DNA of 20,066 bases from Chitinophagales bacterium (lineage in GTDB: Bacteria > Bacteroidota > Bacteroidia > Chitinophagales > UBA2359): the NCBI GenBank assembly GCA_020629335.1, contig JAHDDN010000050.1, positions 1 through 20,066 of the forward strand. The letters run 5' to 3'. Under the pieces are notes generated by a model that worked only from the letters and a program-made list of their open reading frames with translations, made no database searches and was not told the DNA's origin. The translations under genes and the position numbers were made by a program. The stretch's first letter is position 1. Each line of letters starts with the position of its first letter. Shown piece after piece: positions 1-7,993 of this stretch.

Positions 1-261
1 ACTCGAAAATATCAATTAATCGAAGGCATCATGAAAGTAACTGATGAAGCCATGTTAAAAAAGTTGGAAGGTATGTTGAGTCAATACCATAACAACTTTG
101 ACTCTATTCAACATATAGCTAAACCAATCAAGAAGAAACTAGATATTGACCAATTAGTAAAAGATAAAAATTACAAAGGGGTTGATAAAAGCAAAGTAGA
201 TAATCTAATAGATGAAATGGGGTTAGATACTCCTATTGAAGAATTAATTGATATGATTTAA
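1..261 (+). CDS. 3' end of a small protein, antitoxin-like (partial)
   Basis: The reading frame is open to the left edge of the window, so the start is not visible. An internal ATG at 31 exists, but the ten codons before it (TRKYQLIEGI) read naturally into the protein, so I take this as the tail of a gene beginning just outside. The visible 86 residues are charged, predicted largely helical, and without signal peptide or membrane segment. The beginning (YQLIEGIMKVTDEAMLKKLE) resembles the N-termini of short Bacteroidota antitoxin-like proteins, and the end (DTPIEELIDMI) resembles the EPIEELL-type tails of small proteins often found next to PIN or RelE toxins. That is family memory, not proof. 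No toxin gene follows; the next gene is convergent. It may be a solitary antitoxin, or the toxin may lie upstream outside the window. Confidence 0.55.
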   Translation, partial: TRKYQLIEGIMKVTDEAMLKKLEGMLSQYHNNFDSIQHIAKPIKKKLDIDQLVKDKNYKGVDKSKVDNLIDEMGLDTPIEELIDMI

Positions 262-329
262 ACAATGAAATACTCGTACTTAAAAAAACACTTACTACCA
301 ATAAACCTACTACTAACATACCAATAGAA

Positions 330-1019
330 TTATTCCACCACAAACCTATACCCCACCCCTCTCAACGTCAATATCTTTAATTTCGGATCATCAGAAAGAT
401 AATCTCTCACCTTATTAATGTACACATCTAAATTACGAGAATTGTACAAGCTATCGTCTCCCCATATTTTCAGGAGCAACTCTTTTCTTTGAATAATTTC
501 GTTTTGATGCTGCTCGAATATTTTTAAAATTTCGGTTTCTCTATAGGTGAGTTTGCGTTCTTGCTCATTGAGTTTTAGGATTAGTTTATCAGGGCTGAAT
601 TCATAGGCACCAATCGAGAAGTGGCTTTTAGTTGATTGCTTTGAAGGCTTATTTTGGAGACTCAATAAATTTTCAATTCGCACTATTAGCTCCTCTAAAC
701 TGAAGGGCTTACGAATATAATCATTCCCACCAGACTTGAATCCCTCTACTACATCAGAAGATTGATTTTTAGAGGTTAAAAAGATGATAGGCAAGTCTGG
801 GAACTTAGCCTTAATTTGCTTACCGATACTAAAGCCATCTATACTCGGCAGCATGACATCCAACAAACAAATATCTGCTGGAAAGGCTTGAAGAGTTGTG
901 AGTGCTTCAATACCATCCGCTAACCACACCACTTCATAATCTACCCCTTCTAAAGTGTCTTTAACAATATTGGCTAAAGAGACTTCATCTTCTACATAAA
1001 GAATCTTATGCTTGCTCAT
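330..1019 (-). CDS. OmpR-family response regulator transcription factor
   Basis: This is a DNA-binding response regulator of 229 residues, the usual length for the OmpR/PhoB class. The receiver domain (about 4-118) has the acidic pair E10/D11, the phospho-acceptor D54 in LLDVMLPSIDG, T82 and K104 in the KPF motif. A linker follows, then a winged-helix DNA-binding domain (about 130-229) with the TYRETEILKIFEQH segment, the recognition region near RNLDVYINKVRDYL, and the closing hairpin GVGYRFVV. Its ATG lies inside the 3' end of the upstream kinase gene (14-bp overlap), so the two are translationally linked and the regulator is very likely phosphorylated by that kinase. A plausible target is the divergent GLPGLI/outer-membrane pair, but no binding site was identified. 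Confidence 0.96.
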   Translation of the reverse strand: MSKHKILYVEDEVSLANIVKDTLEGVDYEVVWLADGIEALTTLQAFPADICLLDVMLPSIDGFSIGKQIKAKFPDLPIIFLTSKNQSSDVVEGFKSGGNDYIRKPFSLEELIVRIENLLSLQNKPSKQSTKSHFSIGAYEFSPDKLILKLNEQERKLTYRETEILKIFEQHQNEIIQRKELLLKIWGDDSLYNSRNLDVYINKVRDYLSDDPKLKILTLRGVGYRFVVE

Positions 1020-2295
1020 ACTTTAGAAATTTTATTGTAATACTAGTACCTTTACTTTCTTCGCTTTTTAAGTGGATCGCCCCTTGATGGGCTTCCACAA
1101 TTTTATCCACATAACTCAAGCCTAATCCATAGCCTTTCACATTATGCACATTTCCAGAAGGCACTCTAAAGAATCGCTCAAATACTTTTTCTTGAAAAGC
1201 TTTAGGAATTCCTTTGCCATTATCACTAATAGAAAACACTAATTGATCCTTTTTCTCTTCTAAACGAAATTGAATCTGAGTATTTTTATCACTACTGTAT
1301 TTAAGACTATTATCTATTAGATTATACAATAAGTTTTTTAAATGAATTTCATCTCCACGAATGACAAATTCCTGACCTATCAATTCCTTATTAATCACTG
1401 CTTTTTGTTCTTCTATTCGAGGCCCAAAAGTATCAATGACCTCATCTAAAATATTGCTAAAGGATAAAGGGCGAGATTGTAAATTTAATTGGCCATCTTC
1501 TAAAGCAGAAAAATTGAGTACTTGATCTATTAACATAGATAAGCGATGTAATTCCTTTTGAGAAATAGCCATATATTTATCCGCTTTTTCCTTCTGCTGG
1601 TGGACATTAAAATTCTGAATAGCTTCTAATGCTACACTAATAGTTGCGACGGGGGTTTTTAATTCATGGGTCATATTGCTAATAAAATCATTCTTCATGC
1701 TCAATAACATCTTTTGTTCTTTATGGCTTTTTTGGAGAGCATAAATTGCCAATACACATAAGCCATATAGTAAGAGGGCATAAAATATCTGAGGAATGAT
1801 TCCCCATATTGCTTGTTGATTCGTAGCCATCAGTTCTGCTTGATAGGCTACTCTTTGCTTATCTGTTAATTGAGATTCAAAATCTCCATTATAACTAAAG
1901 TTCCTATCAATAAAAATGGAGTCCGCTCCTTCACTTAACATTTTCATATCAAAAAAACCTGATGGAGGGAATGAACTCTCAGAACTATCTATTGCGATGG
2001 TAATCACATTAGCACCCATCGATTCTAAACCCATAAAGCTACTCAAAAAAGATTCTGGCGAATCCAAAGACAAATGTTCATGGACGATACCACTATTTAA
2101 CTGCTCAACATACAAATCTACTTTCTTCAAAGATTCTTCTAAGGCTTTGTTTTTATAGGTCAACTCTATTGTCTCTTGCATCATAGCCCTTTCACCTCTA
2201 TACTCATTGCGCAGCCATATCAATAAAAAGATCGCCAAAGCCATCAAGCTTAATCCGACCAGCCACTTAGGTTTTATATGTTTTGTTGCTAACAT
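1006..2295 (-). CDS. Membrane sensor histidine kinase, HisKA/HATPase_c
   Basis: This is the sensor kinase of the two-component pair, 429 residues. A first membrane helix (about 11-28) and a second (about 164-187) enclose a periplasmic sensor region of some 135 residues with no recognisable fold. The cytoplasmic part begins with the HisKA dimerisation domain; the phospho-acceptor is H210 in SNMTHELKTP. The ATP-binding domain shows the N box (NLLYNLIDNSLKYS, about 321-334), G1 (DNGKGIP, 358-364), F box (VFERFFRVP) and G2 (GYGLGLSYV, about 388-396). All catalytic motifs look intact. The ATG at 2295 is preceded at once by stop codons and a TACATTTG element. There is no HAMP domain between TM2 and HisKA, which is common in short Bacteroidota kinases. 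Confidence 0.96.
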   Translation of the reverse strand: MLATKHIKPKWLVGLSLMALAIFLLIWLRNEYRGERAMMQETIELTYKNKALEESLKKVDLYVEQLNSGIVHEHLSLDSPESFLSSFMGLESMGANVITIAIDSSESSFPPSGFFDMKMLSEGADSIFIDRNFSYNGDFESQLTDKQRVAYQAELMATNQQAIWGIIPQIFYALLLYGLCVLAIYALQKSHKEQKMLLSMKNDFISNMTHELKTPVATISVALEAIQNFNVHQQKEKADKYMAISQKELHRLSMLIDQVLNFSALEDGQLNLQSRPLSFSNILDEVIDTFGPRIEEQKAVINKELIGQEFVIRGDEIHLKNLLYNLIDNSLKYSSDKNTQIQFRLEEKKDQLVFSISDNGKGIPKAFQEKVFERFFRVPSGNVHNVKGYGLGLSYVDKIVEAHQGAIHLKSEESKGTSITIKFLKYEQA

Positions 2296-2300
2296 CTATA

Positions 2301-2308
2301 CAAATGTA
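2301..2308 (-). promoter_or_regulatory. Candidate -7 element for the kinase/regulator operon
   Basis: On the minus strand the sequence is TACATTTG, fitting the Bacteroidota -7 consensus TAnnTTTG. It ends six bases before the kinase ATG, so a transcript from it would be nearly leaderless. No convincing TTG -33 box is at the expected spacing, which lowers confidence. Confidence 0.3.
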
Positions 2309-2394
2309 AACCAAAAAATACTGTACTGGTGCTTCCATTAACCTTTTTTAACCTTAAACAAGATTCGATTAACGCTCATCTATTTTATGGCATT

Positions 2395-2402
2395 TATATT
2401 TG
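2395..2402 (+). promoter_or_regulatory. Candidate -7 element for the GLPGLI/OMP operon
   Basis: TATATTTG fits TAnnTTTG. It sits directly before the 160-bp near-palindrome, so a transcript starting here would carry that hairpin in its leader, about 190 nt ahead of the GLPGLI gene. No good -33 TTG was found. Confidence 0.3.
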
Positions 2403-2406
2403 CAAT

Positions 2407-2566
2407 GAACTCATTTAAAGTTTTATAATGAAGCTGAAAATTAGCTATTTTTTCGTAGTTCAAGGCATTTTTGAGGTTCATAGCAGGGCTACGGATCGAA
2501 AAAATAACGAAGAAATACGGAAAAATAGCCATTTTCTAAGCCAGTAGGAAAACTTTAAATGAGTTC
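2407..2566. repeat. 160-bp near-palindromic element with 18-bp perfect ends
   Basis: The left end 2407-2424 (GAACTCATTTAAAGTTTT) is the exact reverse complement of 2549-2566. Inside these, the arms keep pairing imperfectly: for example GAAAATTAGCTATTTTTTCG on the left faces a complementary stretch near 2515-2535 on the right. The middle (about 2478-2495) holds an unpaired loop. There is no open reading frame. The shape fits a small non-autonomous mobile element or an intergenic hairpin repeat. It lies between two divergent operons and may affect transcription of either. Confidence 0.75.
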
Positions 2567-2593
2567 AATATCAAATCACAAAAATCTAAAAAG

Positions 2594-3364
2594 ATGAAAT
2601 CATTAAAATTAATCGTATTCTTATTGATCTCTGCTCCTATCTTTGCTCAAACCAATACAGGAGTCATTACTTATGAAGAAGTACTAAACTTAAACATAGA
2701 ACTACCAGAAGAAATGCAACAATATGCTGCCTTAATTCCTAAAGAGAAAAAGTCCTTATTAGACTTATTCTTTAATGAAAATGAAAGCTTATATACTAAA
2801 TCTAAAGCAGTCGCTCCTCAAGATGCAAATCCAATGGGACAAGGCGGAAATATGCAAGTTCAAACCATGATGATAGGAGGCGGTGGTGATAGAAGTGTTT
2901 ACCTGAATAATGCTGAGGAAACGATCATCACATCAGAAAACAGCTTTGGTCAAAACTTCTTAATAGAAGGTACTTACGAAAAAAAAGCATGGAAAATCCT
3001 TAATGAACAAAAAGAAATTTTAGGCTATACCTGCATAAAAGCAGAAATGGAAAAAGATAGCACAACGATAGAAGCTTGGTTCACTCCAGAAATAGCTGCA
3101 TCAGTTGGACCATCAAAATATTACGGCTTACCTGGTGCTATTTTATCATTAAGTACAAGCGGAGAAGCTAGTGTCAATTATGAGGCTATTGAGGTTAAGT
3201 TGAAAGATGTTAGCAAAAAAATAGCAAAGCCAACCAAAGGCAAAAAAGTTTCAGAAGATGAATTTGAGCTAATAATGGAAGAAAGAATGAACGAAATGGA
3301 AAAAATGTATGGTGGCAATTCTGGTGGTTCTGGCAATAGCTCCATCCGAATTATAACGAATTAA
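2594..3364 (+). CDS. GLPGLI family secreted protein
   Basis: This 256-residue protein starts with a clear Sec signal peptide (MKSLKLIVFLLISAPIFAQ, cleavage after about residue 19) and carries GLPGAI at 178-183, the hallmark of the Bacteroidota GLPGLI family (TIGR01200). The preceding segment (KILGYTCIKA-like: ILGYTCIKAEM, then EAWFTPEIAAS) is also typical of the family. Members are exported, of unknown biochemical function, and are usually encoded beside a TonB-dependent-receptor-like outer-membrane protein, as here. The region 81-99 is rich in Met, Gln and Gly (MGQGGNMQVQTMMIGGGG) and the tail is Gly/Ser-rich (GGNSGGSGNSS). The start at 2594 puts the signal peptide at the N-terminus. It is likely co-transcribed with the next gene, 65 bp downstream. 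Confidence 0.93.
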   Translation: MKSLKLIVFLLISAPIFAQTNTGVITYEEVLNLNIELPEEMQQYAALIPKEKKSLLDLFFNENESLYTKSKAVAPQDANPMGQGGNMQVQTMMIGGGGDRSVYLNNAEETIITSENSFGQNFLIEGTYEKKAWKILNEQKEILGYTCIKAEMEKDSTTIEAWFTPEIAASVGPSKYYGLPGAILSLSTSGEASVNYEAIEVKLKDVSKKIAKPTKGKKVSEDEFELIMEERMNEMEKMYGGNSGGSGNSSIRIITN

Positions 3365-3385
3365 ATCATACTCATAACCCTAATA

Positions 3386-3406
3386 GGGCGACCAAAAGGG
3401 TCGCCC
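3386..3406. repeat. Short GC-rich hairpin between GLPGLI and OMP genes
   Basis: GGGCGACC at 3386-3393 is complementary to GGTCGCCC at 3399-3406, separated by a 5-base loop. This strong stem in AT-rich DNA has no T-run after it, so it is not a classic terminator. It could attenuate read-through or protect the 3' end of the GLPGLI message. The same type of GGGCGACC hairpin is a common dispersed repeat in bacterial genomes. Confidence 0.6.
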
Positions 3407-3429
3407 CTACATTTCCTAAATATAATCCT

Positions 3430-6159
3430 ATGCGTTTAAAAATTTCAATCGGCATTTTAGTGTTCTTTTTTTATAGTGCGACTGTGTTTGCTCAAAATTC
3501 TACTATCAAAATTAAAGGGCAGGTTTTGGACTCTCTCCAAACGCCTTTAGTAGGAGCCAATGTTATGCTAATGACTCAAAAAGATGGACTCTTAGAGAGC
3601 TTCGGCATCGTTGATCAAGAAGGAATGTTTAATTTAAAGTGTGCTAAAACTGATAGCTTTAATCTTCAAATCACTTATGTAGGCTACGGTAGTTTTGCCA
3701 AGGAATTAATCATTAGCGATTTAGAAAAAGATGTTGATTTTGGTGAGATCATTTTGTCTAATAATCCTAATCTATTGGGAGAGGTAGTCGTAAAAGATCG
3801 TTTCTTGCCTATCGTCATTAAAAAAGACACCGTAGAATATCATGCCGATGCTTTCCAAACCCAACCCAATGCCGTAGTAGAGGACTTACTAAAAAAATTA
3901 CCAGGGATAGAAGTAGAAAAAGATGGTACCATCAAGGCGCAAGGAGAAGAAGTTAACAACATATTAATTGATGGTAAGGAATTCTTCGATGGTGATCCTA
4001 AAATGGCTACCAAAAATATCCCCGCAGAAATCGTTGACAAAGTACAATTGTTTGATAAAAAATCGGACTTCACGGCCTTCACTGGCATAGAAGATGGAGC
4101 AGATGAAAAGACCATTAATTTAGCCTTAAAAGCTGGTAAGAATAAAGGATTGTTCGGGAATATAGAGGGCCATTATGGCCTCGAAAATTATTATAAGGGG
4201 AATCTAAATTTGAATCGTTTCAATAAAAAAATGCAAGCGTCTCTAATTGCCAAAGCAAACAATATAAATGAACAGGTATTTTCCATTGAAGATTATATCA
4301 AAATGATGGGTGGCTTAGAAGAAGCTATGAGCGGAGAGGGTTTAGATTTAGATCAATTACCCAATAATTTATTTAATGATTCTGGACAGTCAAATCAATA
4401 TTTGGGAGGACTAAACTTCAATTATGATTTCAACAAAAAAACTCACCTCCGCTCTAACTATATGACCAATCTCTTGGATAAAAACCTTCTCAGCAATACC
4501 GAAAACCTCAGTTTTGTAGATGGCTTAGATTATAAAAGCCTATCTAATAGTGAGGCTAATGACGACTTCCAAAATCATCGACTCAAACTAAAACTATCTC
4601 ATCAAATCAACGCTTTTCAAGATTTGATTGTCAAGTCTAATATCAACTTCACCCAACAAGACGAACTGAACAACACTCTAAATCAATCTTTTGTTTTAGA
4701 TTCTTTATTGATCAATCAAGCATTAGGAAATAACAAAAATAACTTGAATAATTTTGCTTGGAAAAATGAATTCATTTACCGCAGAAAGTTTAATAAAATC
4801 GGGCGATTTTTCACAGCTGATTTATTACTAAAAGGTCAAGAGCAAAATCAAACCGCCAATATTGCGAATCAATCAAGCTTTTATAATGCAAACGAAATCA
4901 TTACTGAAGAAGCAACTCAACAAGAGCAACTTGATGAGGAGCATGGACAAGACTATCAATTGCAATTAAACTATGTTGAACCTCTTTCTAATAGTATGTA
5001 TTGGGGCCTCAATACCGATTATCTTCTACAAAACAGATATAGACAAAAAGATTTCTACGATCAAAGCAACGATACTAAAATCTTTAATGAACAATTATCG
5101 AATCAATCAAAGCAACAAAATCACCTTAGCCAAATAGGGAATTCATTCAGATGGATCAGAAGCAATTTTAACGCCTCTGTTTCACTAGCTTATCAACATA
5201 CTTTGATCCAAAATAAATCATTGGAAAATAATTTCAACAAGCAATATAATCATCTGCTACCTGCACTTTATTTCAAGTATCTATTTTCCAATAGCCAAAA
5301 TCTAAACTTCACTTATAACACTCAAATAGTACTCCCAACTTTAACCCAACTCCAGCCAACCGTTGACAATAGTAATCCACTCAATATCACTATTGGGAAC
5401 CCAGATTTGATTCCAGCTTATCAGCATAGTTTTAATCTCCAGTATATGGGCTTTAATCAATTTTATTTCCGAAGCTTCTTTGCAGGCATCAACAGTAGTA
5501 TCACCCAAAATGCCATCGTAAATGCATCTGAAATCGACAGTCAACTAAAGACGATTAGCCGACCTATGAATACTGATTTGCAGTATCATATAAACGGCCA
5601 CTACAATTTTGAAAGTCCAATCAAATCCCTCCCGATTAAGTTCGGTATCAGAGGCAATTTGGGTATTCAGTATAACGAGCTTTCTATCAATTCAATATTA
5701 GATCAATCGACTTTTTATACACTCAATAATACTTGGACGATCAGTAATAAATCAAAAGACAAAGTAGACCTTGGCATCAACTACACCTTAACCTATAATC
5801 AAAGTCAATACAAAATCCAATCTGATTTTAATCAAAACTTCCTAACTCACGAATGGCAAGCCGATTTTTACTGGAATATCAACCCTACATGGTCTTTTAA
5901 TACCGACCTAAGCTATCAATATTTCCCCAAAGGAAATTTCGATACTGCCTATGACTTCAGTTTCCTCAATGCCCAACTCAATAAATCATTTTGGGAAAAC
6001 AAGCTACTTCTTTCTCTCAGTGCCAACAACCTATTCAATGAAACCCAAAGAATTAATAGAAATAGTTTCGCCAATCAAGTTTCTACTACAGAACAAGAAC
6101 GTTTAGGCCGCATCATTATGATAGGAGCGAAATATAAAATCAGCCACTTTGGGAAATAG
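3430..6159 (+). CDS. TonB-dependent-receptor-like outer membrane beta-barrel protein
   Basis: This 909-residue protein has a signal peptide (about 1-22, ending TVFAQ), then a carboxypeptidase-regulatory-like domain (about 27-110, KIKGQVLDSLQTPLVGANVML), then a plug-like region (about 125-245) with VVEDLLKKLPGIEVEKDGTI and the ILIDGKEFFDGD segment. The rest (about 245-909) is a beta-barrel of alternating aromatic and polar strands, rich in Asn, Gln and Tyr. The order matches the outer-membrane beta-barrel group related to SusC/TonB receptors that accompanies GLPGLI proteins. No clear TonB box was identified. The last residues (ISHFGK) do not end in the usual aromatic. The substrate is unknown; peptide or metal handling is only a guess. 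Together with the GLPGLI gene it is the probable output of the divergent two-component system. Confidence 0.92.
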   Translation: MRLKISIGILVFFFYSATVFAQNSTIKIKGQVLDSLQTPLVGANVMLMTQKDGLLESFGIVDQEGMFNLKCAKTDSFNLQITYVGYGSFAKELIISDLEKDVDFGEIILSNNPNLLGEVVVKDRFLPIVIKKDTVEYHADAFQTQPNAVVEDLLKKLPGIEVEKDGTIKAQGEEVNNILIDGKEFFDGDPKMATKNIPAEIVDKVQLFDKKSDFTAFTGIEDGADEKTINLALKAGKNKGLFGNIEGHYGLENYYKGNLNLNRFNKKMQASLIAKANNINEQVFSIEDYIKMMGGLEEAMSGEGLDLDQLPNNLFNDSGQSNQYLGGLNFNYDFNKKTHLRSNYMTNLLDKNLLSNTENLSFVDGLDYKSLSNSEANDDFQNHRLKLKLSHQINAFQDLIVKSNINFTQQDELNNTLNQSFVLDSLLINQALGNNKNNLNNFAWKNEFIYRRKFNKIGRFFTADLLLKGQEQNQTANIANQSSFYNANEIITEEATQQEQLDEEHGQDYQLQLNYVEPLSNSMYWGLNTDYLLQNRYRQKDFYDQSNDTKIFNEQLSNQSKQQNHLSQIGNSFRWIRSNFNASVSLAYQHTLIQNKSLENNFNKQYNHLLPALYFKYLFSNSQNLNFTYNTQIVLPTLTQLQPTVDNSNPLNITIGNPDLIPAYQHSFNLQYMGFNQFYFRSFFAGINSSITQNAIVNASEIDSQLKTISRPMNTDLQYHINGHYNFESPIKSLPIKFGIRGNLGIQYNELSINSILDQSTFYTLNNTWTISNKSKDKVDLGINYTLTYNQSQYKIQSDFNQNFLTHEWQADFYWNINPTWSFNTDLSYQYFPKGNFDTAYDFSFLNAQLNKSFWENKLLLSLSANNLFNETQRINRNSFANQVSTTEQERLGRIIMIGAKYKISHFGK

Positions 6160-6635
6160 TTTTTTGATAATGGCGTGCCCATGCGCACACATAAGCGAAG
6201 TGCGTAGCACAAGCCCATTTTTCATTCATCATTATACATTAAGCATTCGCCGAAGGCGCATGGTCGGGCTGTACGTTCTTATGTGGCTGTTCAGCAGCAA
6301 GTCCGCTAAGTGCTGCTTGTCTTCCCTTCGGGCAAGCCATCGCATCACTAAGCTACCTATGCTGCTTCACGGACGCCACATACCACTGCCATCCCTCACG
6401 CAGGAACTAGCGCATAGTTCGTAGCGATGAGCGCTTAGTATCGATATTTCAAAGCTCATCGCTACACGCTCATCACTCATCGCTAAAATTGTCATTCTGA
6501 ACGAAGTGAAAGAATCAATTGGCGCATAAAGCTAACATGATTAGCAAGTAACTTGGTAATCTCCCCTTATAACCGCCGACCCATCTTTGAGTAATACGAT
6601 AATGGCTTGAAGCTTTAGCTGAAGGAGGGTGGGAA
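6160..6635. repeat. Gene-free stretch of Bacteroidota-type intergenic repeats
   Basis: No credible gene is present. Base composition jumps to higher GC. The core (about 6263-6402) follows the layout of a repeat I recognise from many Bacteroidota genomes: CGGGCTGTACG, a stem (TATGTGGC at 6280-6287 with GCCACATA at 6375-6382), then the conserved 3' end CTGCCATCCCTCACGC (6386-6401). Smaller hairpins sit inside (CGCCGAAGGCG; CCCTTCGGG). About 6456-6485 has overlapping copies of CTCATCGCT/CTCATCACT. The stretch ends with an AT-rich run without recognisable content and an AGGAGG-like string before 6636. Confidence 0.6.
6491..6516. repeat. Dispersed 26-bp repeat, copy 1
   Basis: GTCATTCTGAACGAAGTGAA followed by AGAATC. 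Two related copies occur on the same strand at 9168-9193 and 9259-9284. This is the widespread CATTCTGAGCGAAGCGAAAG-type repeat found between genes in many bacteria, with a strong bias for Bacteroidota. Confidence 0.7.
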
Positions 6636-6999
6636 ATGATTAAAGGATTACGACTGATGGCGCAAGTATTTTTCACTTGCATTAACCAAATAATTGGAGG
6701 TCTCAGTCAAAAAGACATACAGAAAAGACTCAACGCAGTATGAAAGAGACAAAGTAAAGCCATCTATTGATGTGGTCAAAAAATTAGCAGAAACATTAGA
6801 TACTACAGTAGCTTTCTTATTAGGTGAGACGGACGACATGCAACTACTTAAAGACCCTGCCATGCAAAAACGCTTCCAAGAAATTAACGAACTCGATGAG
6901 TCAGATAAACAATGCGTCTTTACTTTCTTGGATGCTTTCTTGGATGCTTTCTTGGATGCTTTCTTGTCTAAACATAAAATGAAGGCTTTCTTAAAGTGA
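6636..6999 (+). pseudogene. Broken XRE-family HTH regulator (frameshift and deletion)
   Basis: The 3' part (from YERDKVKPSIDVVKKLAETL) is nearly the same as the intact regulator at 9447-9797 in both protein and DNA. The 5' part is in another frame: from ATG 6636 it reads on to GGLSQKDIQKRLNA, a good match to helices 2 and the start of 3 of an XRE domain, then hits a stop at about 6750. Compared with the intact copy, about seven residues of the recognition helix (TNHSIIG) are missing at the junction and the frame shifts. An AGGAGG-like string lies just before 6636. The 3' end is also altered by a 12-bp tandem repeat (FLDAFLDAFLDA). DNA binding should be lost. A TTG at 6694 could give a 101-residue product of unclear function. 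Confidence 0.7.
6924..6966 (+). repeat. 12-bp tandem repeat, 3.6 copies
   Basis: The unit TTTCTTGGATGC occurs at 6924, 6936 and 6948, followed by a partial TTTCTTG. In the frame of the broken regulator it encodes FLDA repeats. The intact paralogue has only one equivalent (FALDGLLRD), so this is a local slippage expansion. Confidence 0.9.
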
Positions 7000-7060
7000 C
7001 CAAATTTACCTATAGATAGGACTTGTACATTAATACTTTATTTATAATTAATACGAACAT

Positions 7061-7831
7061 TTAGAAGCCTATAAAATTTTTATTGAAACATCCATAAGTA
7101 CTTAATGGACCATAATCTGCAATAATTGAAGTAATATAGCCTGACTTGTTAAAAATAAGCTTTGAGAAATATACTCCAGCAGCCATACCACCATAAATAT
7201 AAATATAAATATAATCCTCATGCTCATAAGCCTCAATAGATCTCTTAAATCCACTTTTTGTGCATAATTCTGGATTAAAAATATGGCTATATTCATCAAT
7301 ATTTATATTGATTTCTTTTTCATCAATTTTTATAACTAATGATTCTAATTCCTTTATTGGCTTATTAGAATAGCTTGTACCATAAGGCATTTTACCATCT
7401 ATTTCAACAATGTAATTGTGTTTTTTGTCATATTGGACTGAGTGATCTTCAAATTTAAAATTCGAAGTTTTAACTTCAATTTCACACTTTTCTCCACTTT
7501 GCAAAGAATCTAATATTAAAATATGATCATCTTCACATGATTTAGTGCGTAATTTCCTCAATAAGCTCCTATCTGTAATATGCACTTCATATTCATCTTT
7601 ATCAAGTAAATTTTCAATCACATAATCAACAAAATATGGTGGCTTTACTGGTTCATTATCTATATAGCCAACTCTCGTTTTACTCCTAATATGATTTATG
7701 TGGTCAAAAGAGGATGAGTTATTATTATGTATTAAAGTATCATCTTGCTTTTCATTTAAACATGATAAGTCATTTGTGTTACATGAATAAATGATAAAAA
7801 CAAGTAATAATATCACACATTTAATCTTCAT
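7061..7831 (-). CDS. Lipoprotein of unknown function, candidate immunity protein
   Basis: With the ATG at 7831 the product is 256 residues and starts with a lipoprotein signal (MKIKCVILLLVFIIYSC; lipobox cysteine at residue 17). An upstream TTG at 7852 is in frame but would only add seven residues that spoil the signal. I do not recognise the family. The mature part is acidic and beta-rich; the C-terminal half has an IYIYIYGGMAAGVYFSKLIF segment, in which a short DNA repeat (ATAAAT units near 7193-7214) encodes alternating Ile/Tyr, and it ends in YGCFNKNFIGF. The gene lies just after an orphan RHS toxin-like cassette on the same strand, the usual place of an immunity gene. A lipid-anchored protein would act outside the cytoplasm. 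The immunity role is inferred from position only. Confidence 0.65.
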   Translation of the reverse strand: MKIKCVILLLVFIIYSCNTNDLSCLNEKQDDTLIHNNNSSSFDHINHIRSKTRVGYIDNEPVKPPYFVDYVIENLLDKDEYEVHITDRSLLRKLRTKSCEDDHILILDSLQSGEKCEIEVKTSNFKFEDHSVQYDKKHNYIVEIDGKMPYGTSYSNKPIKELESLVIKIDEKEININIDEYSHIFNPELCTKSGFKRSIEAYEHEDYIYIYIYGGMAAGVYFSKLIFNKSGYITSIIADYGPLSTYGCFNKNFIGF

Positions 7832-7859
7832 AACATTATACAATTTAATCAAAAAAAAT

Positions 7860-7951
7860 AACAGTTGCTTTTAGCCTTTACAAACAAAAAATCAATTTCG
7901 TTCAAACAACTAAATACTGCTTCTATTTTGTAAAGGCTAGCAGCAACTGTT
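7860..7951. repeat. 92-bp inverted repeat with 25-bp arms
   Basis: The arms at 7860-7884 and 7927-7951 (AACAGTTGC...CCTTTACAAA type) are complementary at 23 of 25 positions. The loop is 42 bp of AT-rich DNA. It fills most of the gap between the orphan RHS cassette and the lipoprotein gene, ending 29 bp before the lipoprotein ATG. It may end transcription of the orphan cassette, or be a small inserted element. No T-run typical of a terminator follows. Confidence 0.75.
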
Positions 7952-7993
7952 CTATGTAAAATATTTTATCTGCTTTGTTAAAGCAAAGGCAAA

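Noticed and set aside
3840..4115. Minus-strand open frame of 91 codons
   Set aside because: It lies fully inside the plug region of the outer-membrane protein and is a mirror of that coding sequence; no family features.
6149..6424. Plus-strand open frame over the repeat region
   Set aside because: It overlaps the end of the outer-membrane protein gene and translates the intergenic hairpin repeat; composition is not protein-like.
7102..7299. Second minus-strand frame inside the lipoprotein gene
   Set aside because: It is out of frame within the lipoprotein gene, has no signals of its own, and arises from AT-rich simple repeats.
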